Assembly: GCA_903865895.1 (NCBI GenBank)
Contig: CAIPLM010000084.1
Location: forward strand, 42,576-106,575
Length of the DNA stretch: 64,000 bases
Origin: an uncultured Rhodospirillales bacterium
Lineage (GTDB): Bacteria; Pseudomonadota; Alphaproteobacteria; Acetobacterales; Acetobacteraceae
Direction of reading: 5' to 3'
The notes below the pieces were generated by a model. The model was not told the DNA's origin. It was given only the letters and a program-made list of their open reading frames with translations, and ran no database searches. This document shows, in pieces, positions 46,021-54,128 of this stretch. Both the position numbers and the translations under genes were made by a program. Position 1 is the stretch's first letter. Every line of letters starts with the position of its first letter.

Positions 46021-46742
46021 TGACAGTTAGGATTGGTCTCGTCGTTGAGGGGCCTACCGATTTCGCGGTGATCGAAGCACTCATCACTGCCAGATTTCGT
46101 GCGAGCCATCCAGAATTGGAACTGCAATTCGTCGAAGTCCAACCCTCGCCGGATGCCACGTCGGGGTCACCCGGCGGCGGTTGGTCGGAGGTAATGAGAT
46201 GGTGTGTAAGATTTCCGCCTGAGCAGCGCCAGCGCCACTTCCTTGATCGACCGCTGTTGGCCCAAGGCATTGAAACCCGTCGCTGTGATGTATTGCTTGT
46301 CATCCTTGATGCAGATGCGAGCGATCACGTTGCTAAGCATTCACATCTACCGACCCCCCCTCCAGCGCCATCCCCCGAAGACCGTGGGGATTTCATTCGT
46401 AACACGCTCGTCGCTTGGCTGTGGCCCGATGGGCGTCCAACATCGGCGGATCGCCATGTCGTTGCCGCCGCGGTAGAAGCGGTCGAAACTTGGATCGTCG
46501 CAGCCCTCGGGGCTGACCACAGCCCCGAGAATATTGCAGACATCTGGCCGCATTTCGTCCGAACAGTTAACTTGGCCCTTAGGCCGAATGCGCAGCGCGG
46601 CGTGAAAAAAAAGCGTCGGAACTATGCTGCCATAAGTCAAAGAGCGGTTGCGACGCATCATCTTGTGCCGTCGAGATGCCCCTCATTCCGTCGCATCTGC
46701 GAGGATTTCGAGGCGTTGATAGAGCATTTTAATCCCGCCTGA
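46020..46742 (+). CDS. TOPRIM-type (DUF4276-like) partner of the OLD-like ATPase
   Basis: A 240-residue protein starting MTVRIGLVVEGPTDFAVIEA. Acidic residues fit a TOPRIM metal site: E10 in VEGPTD, D97 and D99 in VILDADASD, and E156 in AVEAVETWIVAAL, the latter two resembling DUF4276. A Pro-rich loop lies at 110-120 and a Lys/Arg patch at 194-201 (GVKKKRRN), which could bind nucleic acid. The ATG overlaps the ATPase TGA by one base, so the two are made together. It could be a nuclease; which substrate is unknown. Confidence 0.8.
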   Translation: MTVRIGLVVEGPTDFAVIEALITARFRASHPELELQFVEVQPSPDATSGSPGGGWSEVMRWCVRFPPEQRQRHFLDRPLLAQGIETRRCDVLLVILDADASDHVAKHSHLPTPPPAPSPEDRGDFIRNTLVAWLWPDGRPTSADRHVVAAAVEAVETWIVAALGADHSPENIADIWPHFVRTVNLALRPNAQRGVKKKRRNYAAISQRAVATHHLVPSRCPSFRRICEDFEALIEHFNPA

Positions 46743-46813
46743 CGACCCTGACGCACTGATATCGTCCGGCGAGAGTATGATCTTCGTGGGCAGTATCGAT
46801 GAAGCTGAATTCT

Positions 46814-48190
46814 CTACTCGGCTGCCAGAGCTTCCGGCAGGGGTACCCAGAGTGCAGTGGCGGTGGATATGTTCGCCGCGCTGTCGATCGCCATGATCTC
46901 ATCGCACAGGGCCTGCGCCCGTGACGCCCCGAGGATGGGTGCCACCAGGGCCATGAATTTGGCTACCAGCCGCATTCCCTGGTTCCCCACGTCGGCGGCG
47001 GGGATGCCGGCGTCGTGGGTGGCGTGCAGCGTGGTCTGGTCTTTGAGGCGGATGTCCATTTCGGCGCGGGTGTAGGGCCAGCCGGTTTGGAAATCGATGA
47101 CGACCTGGTCGCGCAGTCCGACCAGAGTGGGGTCGGCGGTGGTGGCGTCTTCGAAGGTGGCCAGCGCGCCGGTTTCGACGCCGGCGAGGGCCATGGCGGC
47201 GGTGAGCCGCAAGCTGAATTTGGCTTCGAGGCCGGTGCGCGGGGTTTGGATGTTGCAGACGCGGTCGGTCGCCTGATCGATGCGCAGCGTGATGGCGGCG
47301 ATGTCGGCGGGTTGGAAGCCGTGCTGTTCGCGCAGCTTGCGGCCTGTTTCGATGCCGGCATGGGTGAGGTAGCAGGCGGCGTGGTATTTGAAGAGGTTGT
47401 TGCGGATGTGCCAGCCGCCCTCGGGGTCGGCCAGCGCCTTTTCCGGGTTGAAATCGGGGCTGTGGGTGCTGGCGAAGCCCTGGCTGCATTCGATGCTGTC
47501 GGGGCGGGCGGTGAAGCCACGGGCGGCGAGGCGGGCGGCGAGAAGGCCGGCTTCGGCGGCCTTGCCGGCGTGCAGCGGCTTGCACATGGTGCCGAACATG
47601 GATTTCAGCCCGGCCGCCTGGGTGGCGGCGATGCCCATGGCGTGGAGGCTGCGCTCCTCGTCGAGCCCCAGCAGATGGGCGCAGGCCATGGCGGCGCCGA
47701 AGGTGCCGATGGTGCCGGTGGAGTGGAAGCCGAGCACGTCATAATGCCCGGGCGAGAGGGCCGAGCCGACGCGGCAGGCGGTTTCGTAGCCGGCGAGGAA
47801 GGCGGTGATCATGTCCTTCCCCGAGCTGCCGCGCTCCTCGGCCAGCGCCATCACCGCGGGGAGGATGGCGACCGAGGGGTGGCCGGGCATGGCGAGGTTC
47901 ACGTCATCATAGTCGAGCGCATGGGCCATGGTGCCATGCAGCAGGGCCGCGCCGGTGGCAGGGAGGCGGAGGGCGACGCCGGGCACGCCGGCCACCGCGT
48001 TGCCGCCGGCCTCCCCGAGTTCGGCGGCGAGGATGCGCACCAGCGGGTCATCGGCGCCGGCGATCGCCACGCCCACCATGTCCAGCACGCATTGGCGGGC
48101 CCAGGCGAGGATATCGGCTGGGATGTCCTCGTAGCGCAGGGCGCGGGCGCGTTGCACGAGGGCGCGGGTCAGTCCGATGGGTTCGTTCAT
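46814..48190 (-). CDS. MmgE/PrpD family protein
   Basis: A 458-residue enzyme of the family that includes 2-methylcitrate dehydratase and cis-aconitate decarboxylase. It shows the helical N-domain motif HALDYDDVNLAMPGHPSVAI, AAVAGYETACRVGSALSPGHY-like sequence, HSTGTIGTFGAAMACAHLLG and MFGTMCKPLHAGKAAEAGLL, with a smaller C-terminal domain (KYHAACYLTHAGIE). The substrate cannot be told from sequence. A palindromic element separates its start from the crotonase gene upstream. Confidence 0.88.
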   Translation of the reverse strand: MNEPIGLTRALVQRARALRYEDIPADILAWARQCVLDMVGVAIAGADDPLVRILAAELGEAGGNAVAGVPGVALRLPATGAALLHGTMAHALDYDDVNLAMPGHPSVAILPAVMALAEERGSSGKDMITAFLAGYETACRVGSALSPGHYDVLGFHSTGTIGTFGAAMACAHLLGLDEERSLHAMGIAATQAAGLKSMFGTMCKPLHAGKAAEAGLLAARLAARGFTARPDSIECSQGFASTHSPDFNPEKALADPEGGWHIRNNLFKYHAACYLTHAGIETGRKLREQHGFQPADIAAITLRIDQATDRVCNIQTPRTGLEAKFSLRLTAAMALAGVETGALATFEDATTADPTLVGLRDQVVIDFQTGWPYTRAEMDIRLKDQTTLHATHDAGIPAADVGNQGMRLVAKFMALVAPILGASRAQALCDEIMAIDSAANISTATALWVPLPEALAAE

Positions 48191-48218
48191 GGCGGCCTCT
48201 TGGAAAGGGAGGAAGTAA

Positions 48219-48356
48219 GTTCTCCTTTTTTGAAAAAAAGGAGCAAAAAACTTTTACTCTTTTGGCTTGCGCCGCTCCCAGCTATCCGGGGAGCCAAGCC
48301 AACGGCATCGAATTTGCAAAAGTCTTTTTGGTTCTTTTTGTTCACAAAAAGAACAC
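48219..48356. repeat. Long interrupted palindromic (REP/MITE-like) element
   Basis: Two similar AT-rich units of about 37 bases face each other: one at 48219-48255 (perfect 10-bp palindrome CTCCTTTTTT/AAAAAAGGAG at 48222-48243) and an inverted relative at 48318-48354 (GTTCTTTTTG/CAAAAAGAAC). Between them lies a hairpin: TTGGCTTG (48262-48269) pairs with CAAGCCAA (48295-48302) and GCTCCC (48274-48279) with GGGAGC (48289-48294). It encodes nothing and ends just before the crotonase stop; it might act as a terminator or a small mobile repeat. Confidence 0.6.
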
Positions 48357-48359
48357 CCT

Positions 48360-49163
48360 TCACCTACCCTTAAAGACTGCTTTGCGCTTCTCATTGAACG
48401 CATTGATGCCTTCGTGGCGGTCTTCGGTGGGGACCATGCGGTTATAGGCCTCGATTTCGAACATCAGGGCGCTCGCGAGGTCCATCTGCATGCCGGTGTT
48501 GACGCTGTGCTTGATTTGGCGCGTGGAGATCGGCGCGTTGCCGCCGATGCGGGCGGCGGTGGCGACGGCTTCGTCGAGCAGGGGTGATGGTTCGCAGATG
48601 CGGTTGACCAGGCCCCAGTCGAAGGCTTGCTGGGCGGTGAAGGGCAGGCCGGTGAGGAGGATTTCCTTGGCGCGGCTTGTGCCGATGGCACGCGGCAGGT
48701 TCTGGGTGCCGCCGGCGCCGGGCATGATGCCGAGGGTGACCTCGGTGAGGGCGAAGCGGGCGTGGGTGGCGGCGTAGGCGAAGTCACAGCACAGCACCAT
48801 CTCGAGCCCGCCGGCATAGGCGGCGCCGTTGACGGCGGCGATGATGGGGATGGGGCAGGCGATCATGGCGCGCACCTGCCGCTCGAAGATGAGGTGCTGG
48901 GCCTGCCACTGGGCGTCCGTCATGCCTTTGCGCTGCTTGAGATCGCCGCCGGCGCAGAAGATTTTTTCGCCGGCGCCGGTGAGGATGACGCAGCGGAAGG
49001 CGGCGGGGTCGGCACAAAGGCCGTCGAACACGGCGAGCATGTCGAGCCCCATTTGCGTGTTCATCGCATTGGCGGATTCGGGGCGGTTGAGGGTGACTTG
49101 CAGCACGTGCTCGGCCGGGCTGTGCAGCCTGAGGGTCTCGTGGTCGCGGAGTTCGAAAGCCAT
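48360..49163 (-). CDS. Enoyl-CoA hydratase/isomerase (crotonase family)
   Basis: A 267-residue acyl-CoA enzyme. The oxyanion-hole segments are IFCAGGDLKQRKG and NGAAYAGGLEMVLCCDF; the second active-site stretch is FALTEVTLGIMPGAGGTQNL, with Glu in both expected positions, consistent with a hydratase. ATG 49163 (MAFELRDHETLRL) is taken although the frame is open to 49751. Its stop borders the palindromic element, and the downstream gene is MmgE/PrpD. Confidence 0.9.
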   Translation of the reverse strand: MAFELRDHETLRLHSPAEHVLQVTLNRPESANAMNTQMGLDMLAVFDGLCADPAAFRCVILTGAGEKIFCAGGDLKQRKGMTDAQWQAQHLIFERQVRAMIACPIPIIAAVNGAAYAGGLEMVLCCDFAYAATHARFALTEVTLGIMPGAGGTQNLPRAIGTSRAKEILLTGLPFTAQQAFDWGLVNRICEPSPLLDEAVATAARIGGNAPISTRQIKHSVNTGMQMDLASALMFEIEAYNRMVPTEDRHEGINAFNEKRKAVFKGR

Positions 49164-49239
49164 TTGGACGTTTCCGGTGGTGTTCGGCGGGAGGCTATCG
49201 GGGCGGGGCAGGGGGGTCAACGACGGTTGCATTTTTTCC

Positions 49240-49268
49240 TTGCATGGCGATAACTCGACTGTTATTAT
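49240..49268 (+). promoter_or_regulatory. Strong sigma-70-type promoter, possibly leaderless
   Basis: TTGCAT (49240-49245), exactly 17 bases, TATTAT (49263-49268). Transcription would begin about 7 bases later, at the ATG at 49276, giving a leaderless message. It stands in an AT-rich patch in otherwise GC-rich DNA. Confidence 0.6.
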
Positions 49269-49275
49269 TGTCGTC

Positions 49276-49770
49276 ATGACGGTTGTGACGCCTCCCTGCC
49301 AAGCCTGCCCGACGACGCCTCCGGCGGCGGAGGGGTTGCTGTGCGCGGTGGACCGGCTGGTGGCGTTGCTGGAGGCGCTGCTCGGGTGGTTCATGCCGGG
49401 CTTCTGCCGGGATTTCGCCGCGGCGTTGCGGGCGGCGCTGCTGTGCCCGGTGCCGGTGGCGCCGGTGGTGCCGCGGCCGGTGCAGGCACAGGAGGCGGCG
49501 ACCGCGAAGGAGAGCACGCGCCGCCGGTCTGGCCGGCGCACGCCGCGGGTTCGCCGCTTTGCGCCCGTCGTGCAGCTGGTGCGGCGCCGGGTGCGGGCGC
49601 GCGCGTGGGCGTGGCGTGTGGTCGTTCTGCCTGAGCCAGTGGCGGAAAGTGCGCCCCCGGCACGCTCGCGCGCGCCACCTTGGCCGGCGGGTGGGCTGGG
49701 CGTTGCAGGGAACCGCCGGGAGGCGGGCGTTGGCGCGCGACCATTTTCCATCGCCGGGCGACTCCGTTAG
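49276..49770 (+). CDS. Hypothetical Cys- and Arg-containing protein
   Basis: A 164-residue frame. It begins with MTVVTPPCQACPTTPPAAEG, has an amphipathic helix with two more Cys (LLGWFMPGFCRDFAAALRAA) and then a very Arg/Pro-rich half. No family is recognised. The promoter at 49240 ends 7 bases before its ATG, which favours expression, but the Arg/Pro-rich composition is what any frame in this GC-rich DNA gives, so the 3' half may not be real. It ends 11 bases before the ligase. Confidence 0.35.
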   Translation: MTVVTPPCQACPTTPPAAEGLLCAVDRLVALLEALLGWFMPGFCRDFAAALRAALLCPVPVAPVVPRPVQAQEAATAKESTRRRSGRRTPRVRRFAPVVQLVRRRVRARAWAWRVVVLPEPVAESAPPARSRAPPWPAGGLGVAGNRREAGVGARPFSIAGRLR

Positions 49771-49780
49771 GCTCGGGGCC

Positions 49781-51271
49781 ATGCCAGTGATCAATTGGAG
49801 CGCGGTGCAGGCCGCGCTGGTGCAGCGTTTTGGGGAGCGGGTGGCGGTGCGCGACGGCGCCGGCACCATCACATATGAGGAGGTGTTCGCCGCCGCCGCG
49901 GGGGTGGCGCGGCATCTGCGGTCGGCCGGCGTGGCGCCAGGGGAACGGGTGGGCACGTTGTTCCGCAACGGCGTCCCCGCGGTGGTGGCGGCCTATGGGG
50001 CGCAGATCGCGGGGGCGGCCGAGACGCCGCTCAACATCGCCTATTCGGAGGCGGAGGTGGTGGCGACGGCGCAGCTGGCGGGGTGCCGGCATGTGCTGTG
50101 TGAGGCTGGGCGGGTGGAGTTTCTCGCTCGCCATGGGTTCATCGCGCATGACGTGACGGCGATTGCGCCGGTGGTGCTCGACGCTGCGGAGTTTCCGGCC
50201 GTGGCACCGGAGTTGGATGGGCGGCTCGCTTTCACCTCGGGGACGACGGGGCTGCCCAAGGCGATCGTCTACACGCAGCGGGCGCGGTTTCTCGCCAATG
50301 TGCTGCTGCAGGCCTGTCTGCCGTTCTCGCCCGGCCGGGGCAGCCGGGTGCTGTTGATGACGCCCTTCGCGCATGGCGCCTCGCTGCAGTGCTTCGCCTG
50401 GCTGGACCAGGGCGGTGAGGTGGTGCTGCTGGATGGGGTGGATTTGCCGCGGATCGCGCCGATGCTGGAGGGGGGCGAGTTGGAGGCGATATTCGCGCCG
50501 CCGACGGTGCTGGCGAAGCTCACTGCCGCTTTTTCCGGGCGGCAATTCGCGGGGGTGCGGGCGATTTTCACCGGCACGGCGCCGCTGCCGCCCAGTACCT
50601 ACGCGGCGGCGCGGGCGATGTTCGGGCCGGTGGTGCGGCTGACCTATGGGAAGTCCGAGGTGATCAATCCGATCACCGTGCTGCCGCCGGAGGAGACCGA
50701 CCGGTATTACGCCGAGGGGGGCAGCGAGGATGGCGGGGCCTGCGTCGGCTGGCCGGCGCCGGGGGTGGAGCTGGCGCTCGAGGAGGGTGAGGTGCTGATC
50801 CGCGCCCAGCATATGTCGAAGGGCTGGATCGACGCCGAGGGGTTCCATCCCTGGCGTGAGGATGGGTTCCACCCCACCGGGGATATCGGGCGGATCGACG
50901 TGCGGGGGCGGCTGCATCTGGTGGCCCGCAAGTCCGACGCGATGAAATCGGGCGGCTATAAGATCTATCCGCAGGAGATTGAGCGCGCGCTGGCCTCGGC
51001 GGGGACGGAGGCGACCATCGTCGGGCTGCCCTCGGATTATTGGGGGGAGATCATCGTTGCCGTCGCCGAGACGCCGCCTGCCGACTGGGAGGCGCGGGCG
51101 CGGGCGGCCTGTGCTGAGCTTGCCAGTTTCAAGCGGCCACGGTTTTTCCTCGGGCTCGCGGAATTGCCGCGCAATGCGCAGGGCAAGCTGGTGCGCCGCC
51201 ATGTCGTCGCCACCCTGCAATCCCGCTTTCGCCTGCTCGACGGGCCGCGACCGCGCTTGGAGGAAATCTGA
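49781..51271 (+). CDS. AMP-dependent acyl-CoA synthetase family protein
   Basis: A 496-residue ANL-superfamily enzyme activating a carboxylic acid to its CoA thioester. The P-loop is FTSGTTGLPKAIV, then VRLTYGKSEVINPI, the hinge region GDIGRIDVRGRLHLVARKSD and the catalytic Lys in NAQGKLVRR. It is a little shorter than usual acyl-CoA synthetases. The substrate is unknown. Its stop overlaps the CoA-transferase start by one base, so the two are co-translated. Confidence 0.9.
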   Translation: MPVINWSAVQAALVQRFGERVAVRDGAGTITYEEVFAAAAGVARHLRSAGVAPGERVGTLFRNGVPAVVAAYGAQIAGAAETPLNIAYSEAEVVATAQLAGCRHVLCEAGRVEFLARHGFIAHDVTAIAPVVLDAAEFPAVAPELDGRLAFTSGTTGLPKAIVYTQRARFLANVLLQACLPFSPGRGSRVLLMTPFAHGASLQCFAWLDQGGEVVLLDGVDLPRIAPMLEGGELEAIFAPPTVLAKLTAAFSGRQFAGVRAIFTGTAPLPPSTYAAARAMFGPVVRLTYGKSEVINPITVLPPEETDRYYAEGGSEDGGACVGWPAPGVELALEEGEVLIRAQHMSKGWIDAEGFHPWREDGFHPTGDIGRIDVRGRLHLVARKSDAMKSGGYKIYPQEIERALASAGTEATIVGLPSDYWGEIIVAVAETPPADWEARARAACAELASFKRPRFFLGLAELPRNAQGKLVRRHVVATLQSRFRLLDGPRPRLEEI

Positions 51272-52539
51272 TGGTTCATCGCCGCGATTTTACGCCGGAT
51301 CAGCCGGGCCCGCTGGCCGGGCTGCGCGTGGTGGATCTCTCCCGGCTGGTTGCCGGCAATATGGTGAGCCTGCAACTGGCGGATCATGGCGCCGAGGTGA
51401 TCAAGATCGAGGATCCGCAGAAGGGGGACCCGCTGCGGGCCTGGCGGGTGGGCGGGCATTCGATCCATTGGAAGGTGTATGCGCGCAACAAGAAGAGCCT
51501 CGCTCTTTCGCTGCGCGACCCCGAGACGCTGGCGCTGCTGGCCGATCTGCTGGCGACGGCCGACGTGCTGATCGAGAATTTCCGGCCGGGCACGCTGGAG
51601 GAAATGGGGTTGGCGCCCGCGGTGCTGTGGGCGCGCAACCCGAGCCTGATCGTGGTGCGGATTTCCGGCTTTGGGCAGGACGGGCCCTATGCCGAGCGGC
51701 CCGGCTTCGGCTCGCTGGTGGAGGGGATGAGCGGGTTCGCGGCGATGAACGGCTTCGCCGATCGCGAGCCGGTGCTGCCGCCGCTGGCCCTGGCCGATAT
51801 GATCGCCGGGCTCTACGGGGCCTATGCGGTGATGATCGCGCGGCGGGAGGTGGAGCGCGGCGGGCCGGGGCAGGTGATCGATTTGCCGCTGCTGGACCCG
51901 ATCATCTCCATCCTCGGGCCACAGGCGGAGGCGTTTCGCACCTCGGGCAAACTGCCGCAGCGCACGGGCAGCCGTTCGAATACCACCAGCCCGCGCAATG
52001 TGTTCCGCACGCGCGATGGACGCTTCATCGCGATTTCCGGCTCGATCCAGACCATGGCGGAGCGGTTGCTGCGGGTGGTTGGGCGGGCGGACATGATCGC
52101 GGACCCGCGGTTTGCGACCAATACGGCGCGGGTGGCGAATGTGGCGGAGACCGAGGCGCCGATCGCCGCCTTCATCGCCGCGCGGGATTTCGCCGAGGTG
52201 ATGGCGATTTTCGAGCGGGAGGAGATCACCGCGGCGCCGGTCTATGACGTGGATCAGCTGATCGCCGATCCGCATGTGGTGGCGCGCGAGGTGATCGTGG
52301 ATCTGCCGGATGCGGAAATGGGGCAGGTGATGATGCACAACGTGGTGCCGCGGCTGTCGGGCACGCCGGGGAGCCTGCGGCTGCCGGCGCCGGGGCTGGG
52401 GGAGCATACGGCGGAGGTGTTGGGCAGCTTGGGGTGTGATGAACAGCGGATCGCCGGGCTGGTCGCCCGCGGGGTGGTGGTTGTGTCTGGGCGTGCGATT
52501 CAGACCTCCGGTGATGCCACCTCCGGTCATCGCACTTAG
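51271..52539 (+). CDS. CaiB/BaiF family CoA-transferase
   Basis: A 422-residue class III CoA-transferase moving CoA between carboxylic acids. It shows GLRVVDLSRLVAGNMVSLQL, GAEVIKIEDPQKGDPLR, the catalytic-Asp segment ALADMIAGLYGAYAV, and RSNTTSPRNVFRTRDGRFIA. It starts in TGATG with the ligase stop, so the two may use the same acid pool or cooperate on one pathway. It converges on comM, overlapping it by 4 bases. Confidence 0.91.
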   Translation: MVHRRDFTPDQPGPLAGLRVVDLSRLVAGNMVSLQLADHGAEVIKIEDPQKGDPLRAWRVGGHSIHWKVYARNKKSLALSLRDPETLALLADLLATADVLIENFRPGTLEEMGLAPAVLWARNPSLIVVRISGFGQDGPYAERPGFGSLVEGMSGFAAMNGFADREPVLPPLALADMIAGLYGAYAVMIARREVERGGPGQVIDLPLLDPIISILGPQAEAFRTSGKLPQRTGSRSNTTSPRNVFRTRDGRFIAISGSIQTMAERLLRVVGRADMIADPRFATNTARVANVAETEAPIAAFIAARDFAEVMAIFEREEITAAPVYDVDQLIADPHVVAREVIVDLPDAEMGQVMMHNVVPRLSGTPGSLRLPAPGLGEHTAEVLGSLGCDEQRIAGLVARGVVVVSGRAIQTSGDATSGHRT

Positions 52540-54056
52540 TGCGCCGCCACGCTGACGTTCCGGCCGGGCATGCGGTGGCGGTAGGCGAGCGCCTCCGCGA
52601 CATCCTGCCGGCGGATCAGCGGGGATTGTGCGAGGTCCGCGATGGTGCGGGCGACGCGGAGCATGCGGGTATAGCCGCGGGCGGATTGGCCGAGCTTATC
52701 CGCCGCCCGCTCCGCCAGTTCCGCCGCCTCGGGCCGCAAGGGGAGGTGTTTGACGTCGGCCTCGGCGTTGCTCGACGGTCCGTCCGGGCCGTAGCGGGCA
52801 CGCTGCGCCTCGCGGGCGATGGCGACGCGGGCGGCGACGGTGGCGGTGGTCTCGCCCTGGGGGGCGCGGGCGAGTTCGGACGGCGGTATCGGCTGAACCT
52901 CGACGGTGAGGTCGATCCTGTCGATCAGCGGGCCGCTGATTTTTCCCTGGTAATCCTCCCCGCAGCGGGGCGCGCGGCTGCATTCGCGGCTGGCATTGCC
53001 GAGATGGCCGCAGCGGCAGGGGTTCATCGCGGCGATCAGCAGGAAGCGGGCGGGGTAGGTGACGTGGGCCATGGCGCGGGCCACCGTGGTGCGGCCGGAC
53101 TCCATGGGTTGGCGCAGGGCCTCCAGCGCGGCACGGGGGAATTCGGGGAGTTCATCGAGGAACAGCACGCCGCGATGGGCCAGGCTCACCTCGCCCGGCC
53201 GCGCCCGCTGCCCGCCGCCAGTGATCGCGGCCTGGCTGGCGCTGTGGTGCGGTTCGCGGAAGGGTGGCCGCATCACCAGCCGCCCGCCCTCGAGCATGCC
53301 GGCGACGGAGTGGATCATGCTCACCTCCAGCGCCTCGCGCGGGAGGAGATCGGGCAGCAGGCCGGCTATGCGGGCGGCGAGCATGGATTTGCCGGAGCCG
53401 GGAGGGCCGATCATCAGCAGGTTGTGCCCGCCAGCCGCGGCGATTTCGAGCGCCCGCTTGGTGGTCTCCATGCCCCTGACATCGGCCATATCGCTGCCGC
53501 CGATCGCCTCCGCCACCCCTGCGGGCTCGGGGAAGGCAAGCTTCTGGGTGCCGCGGAAATGGTTGATGAGGGTGAGGAGATCGGGCGTCGCCAGCACCTC
53601 CACCCGCCCGGCCCAGGCCGCCTCGCCGCCCTGGCTGGCCGGGCAGATCAGGCCGAGATCGAGGTTGGAGGCGCCGATCGCCGCGGGCAGCACGCCGGCG
53701 ACCGGGTTCAGCGTGCCATCGAGCGACAATTCGCCGAGGGCGGCGTAGCCAGCGAGCTCGTCACTGGGCAGTACCTCCATCGCCGCCAGCACGGCGAGCG
53801 CGATCGGCAGATCGAAATGGCTGCCCTCCTTCAGCAGGTCGGCCGGGGCGAGGTTGATCAGTACCCGCTTGGGTGGGAGGGCGAGGCCCATGGCGGTGAG
53901 GGCGGCGCGGACCCGCTCGCGCGCCTCGCCGACCGCCTTGTCGGGCAGGCCGACGACAAGGAAGGCGGGCAACCCCGAGGATATCTGGACCTGCACCTCA
54001 ATCGGCACGGCCTCGATGCCGGAGAAGGCGAAGGAGCGGATGCGGGCGATGCTCAT
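52536..54056 (-). CDS. comM: ComM (YifB) Mg-chelatase-like AAA+ ATPase
   Basis: A 506-residue hexameric helicase promoting branch migration during natural transformation. Layout: N-terminal Lon-like domain (FSGIEAVPIEVQVQISSGLP), Walker A GPPGSGKSMLAAR, Walker B GVLFLDELPEF, a Cys-containing insert (MNPCRCGHLG...CSRAPRCGEDY), and C-terminal helical region (GYTRMLRVARTIADLAQS). It pairs functionally with DprA and ComEC, also in this window. Confidence 0.95.
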   Translation of the reverse strand: MSIARIRSFAFSGIEAVPIEVQVQISSGLPAFLVVGLPDKAVGEARERVRAALTAMGLALPPKRVLINLAPADLLKEGSHFDLPIALAVLAAMEVLPSDELAGYAALGELSLDGTLNPVAGVLPAAIGASNLDLGLICPASQGGEAAWAGRVEVLATPDLLTLINHFRGTQKLAFPEPAGVAEAIGGSDMADVRGMETTKRALEIAAAGGHNLLMIGPPGSGKSMLAARIAGLLPDLLPREALEVSMIHSVAGMLEGGRLVMRPPFREPHHSASQAAITGGGQRARPGEVSLAHRGVLFLDELPEFPRAALEALRQPMESGRTTVARAMAHVTYPARFLLIAAMNPCRCGHLGNASRECSRAPRCGEDYQGKISGPLIDRIDLTVEVQPIPPSELARAPQGETTATVAARVAIAREAQRARYGPDGPSSNAEADVKHLPLRPEAAELAERAADKLGQSARGYTRMLRVARTIADLAQSPLIRRQDVAEALAYRHRMPGRNVSVAAH

Positions 54057-54128
54057 TGCGGCGATGCTACCGCCCGCCTCGCCGCCGCCCGAGTGATTAA
54101 CGGGTCAAAATGCCGATTTGACGATCGC

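Noticed and set aside
44599..46813. Flanking direct repeats or insertion-sequence ends around the ATPase/TOPRIM insert
   Set aside because: None were visible by eye; the case for transfer rests on base composition only.
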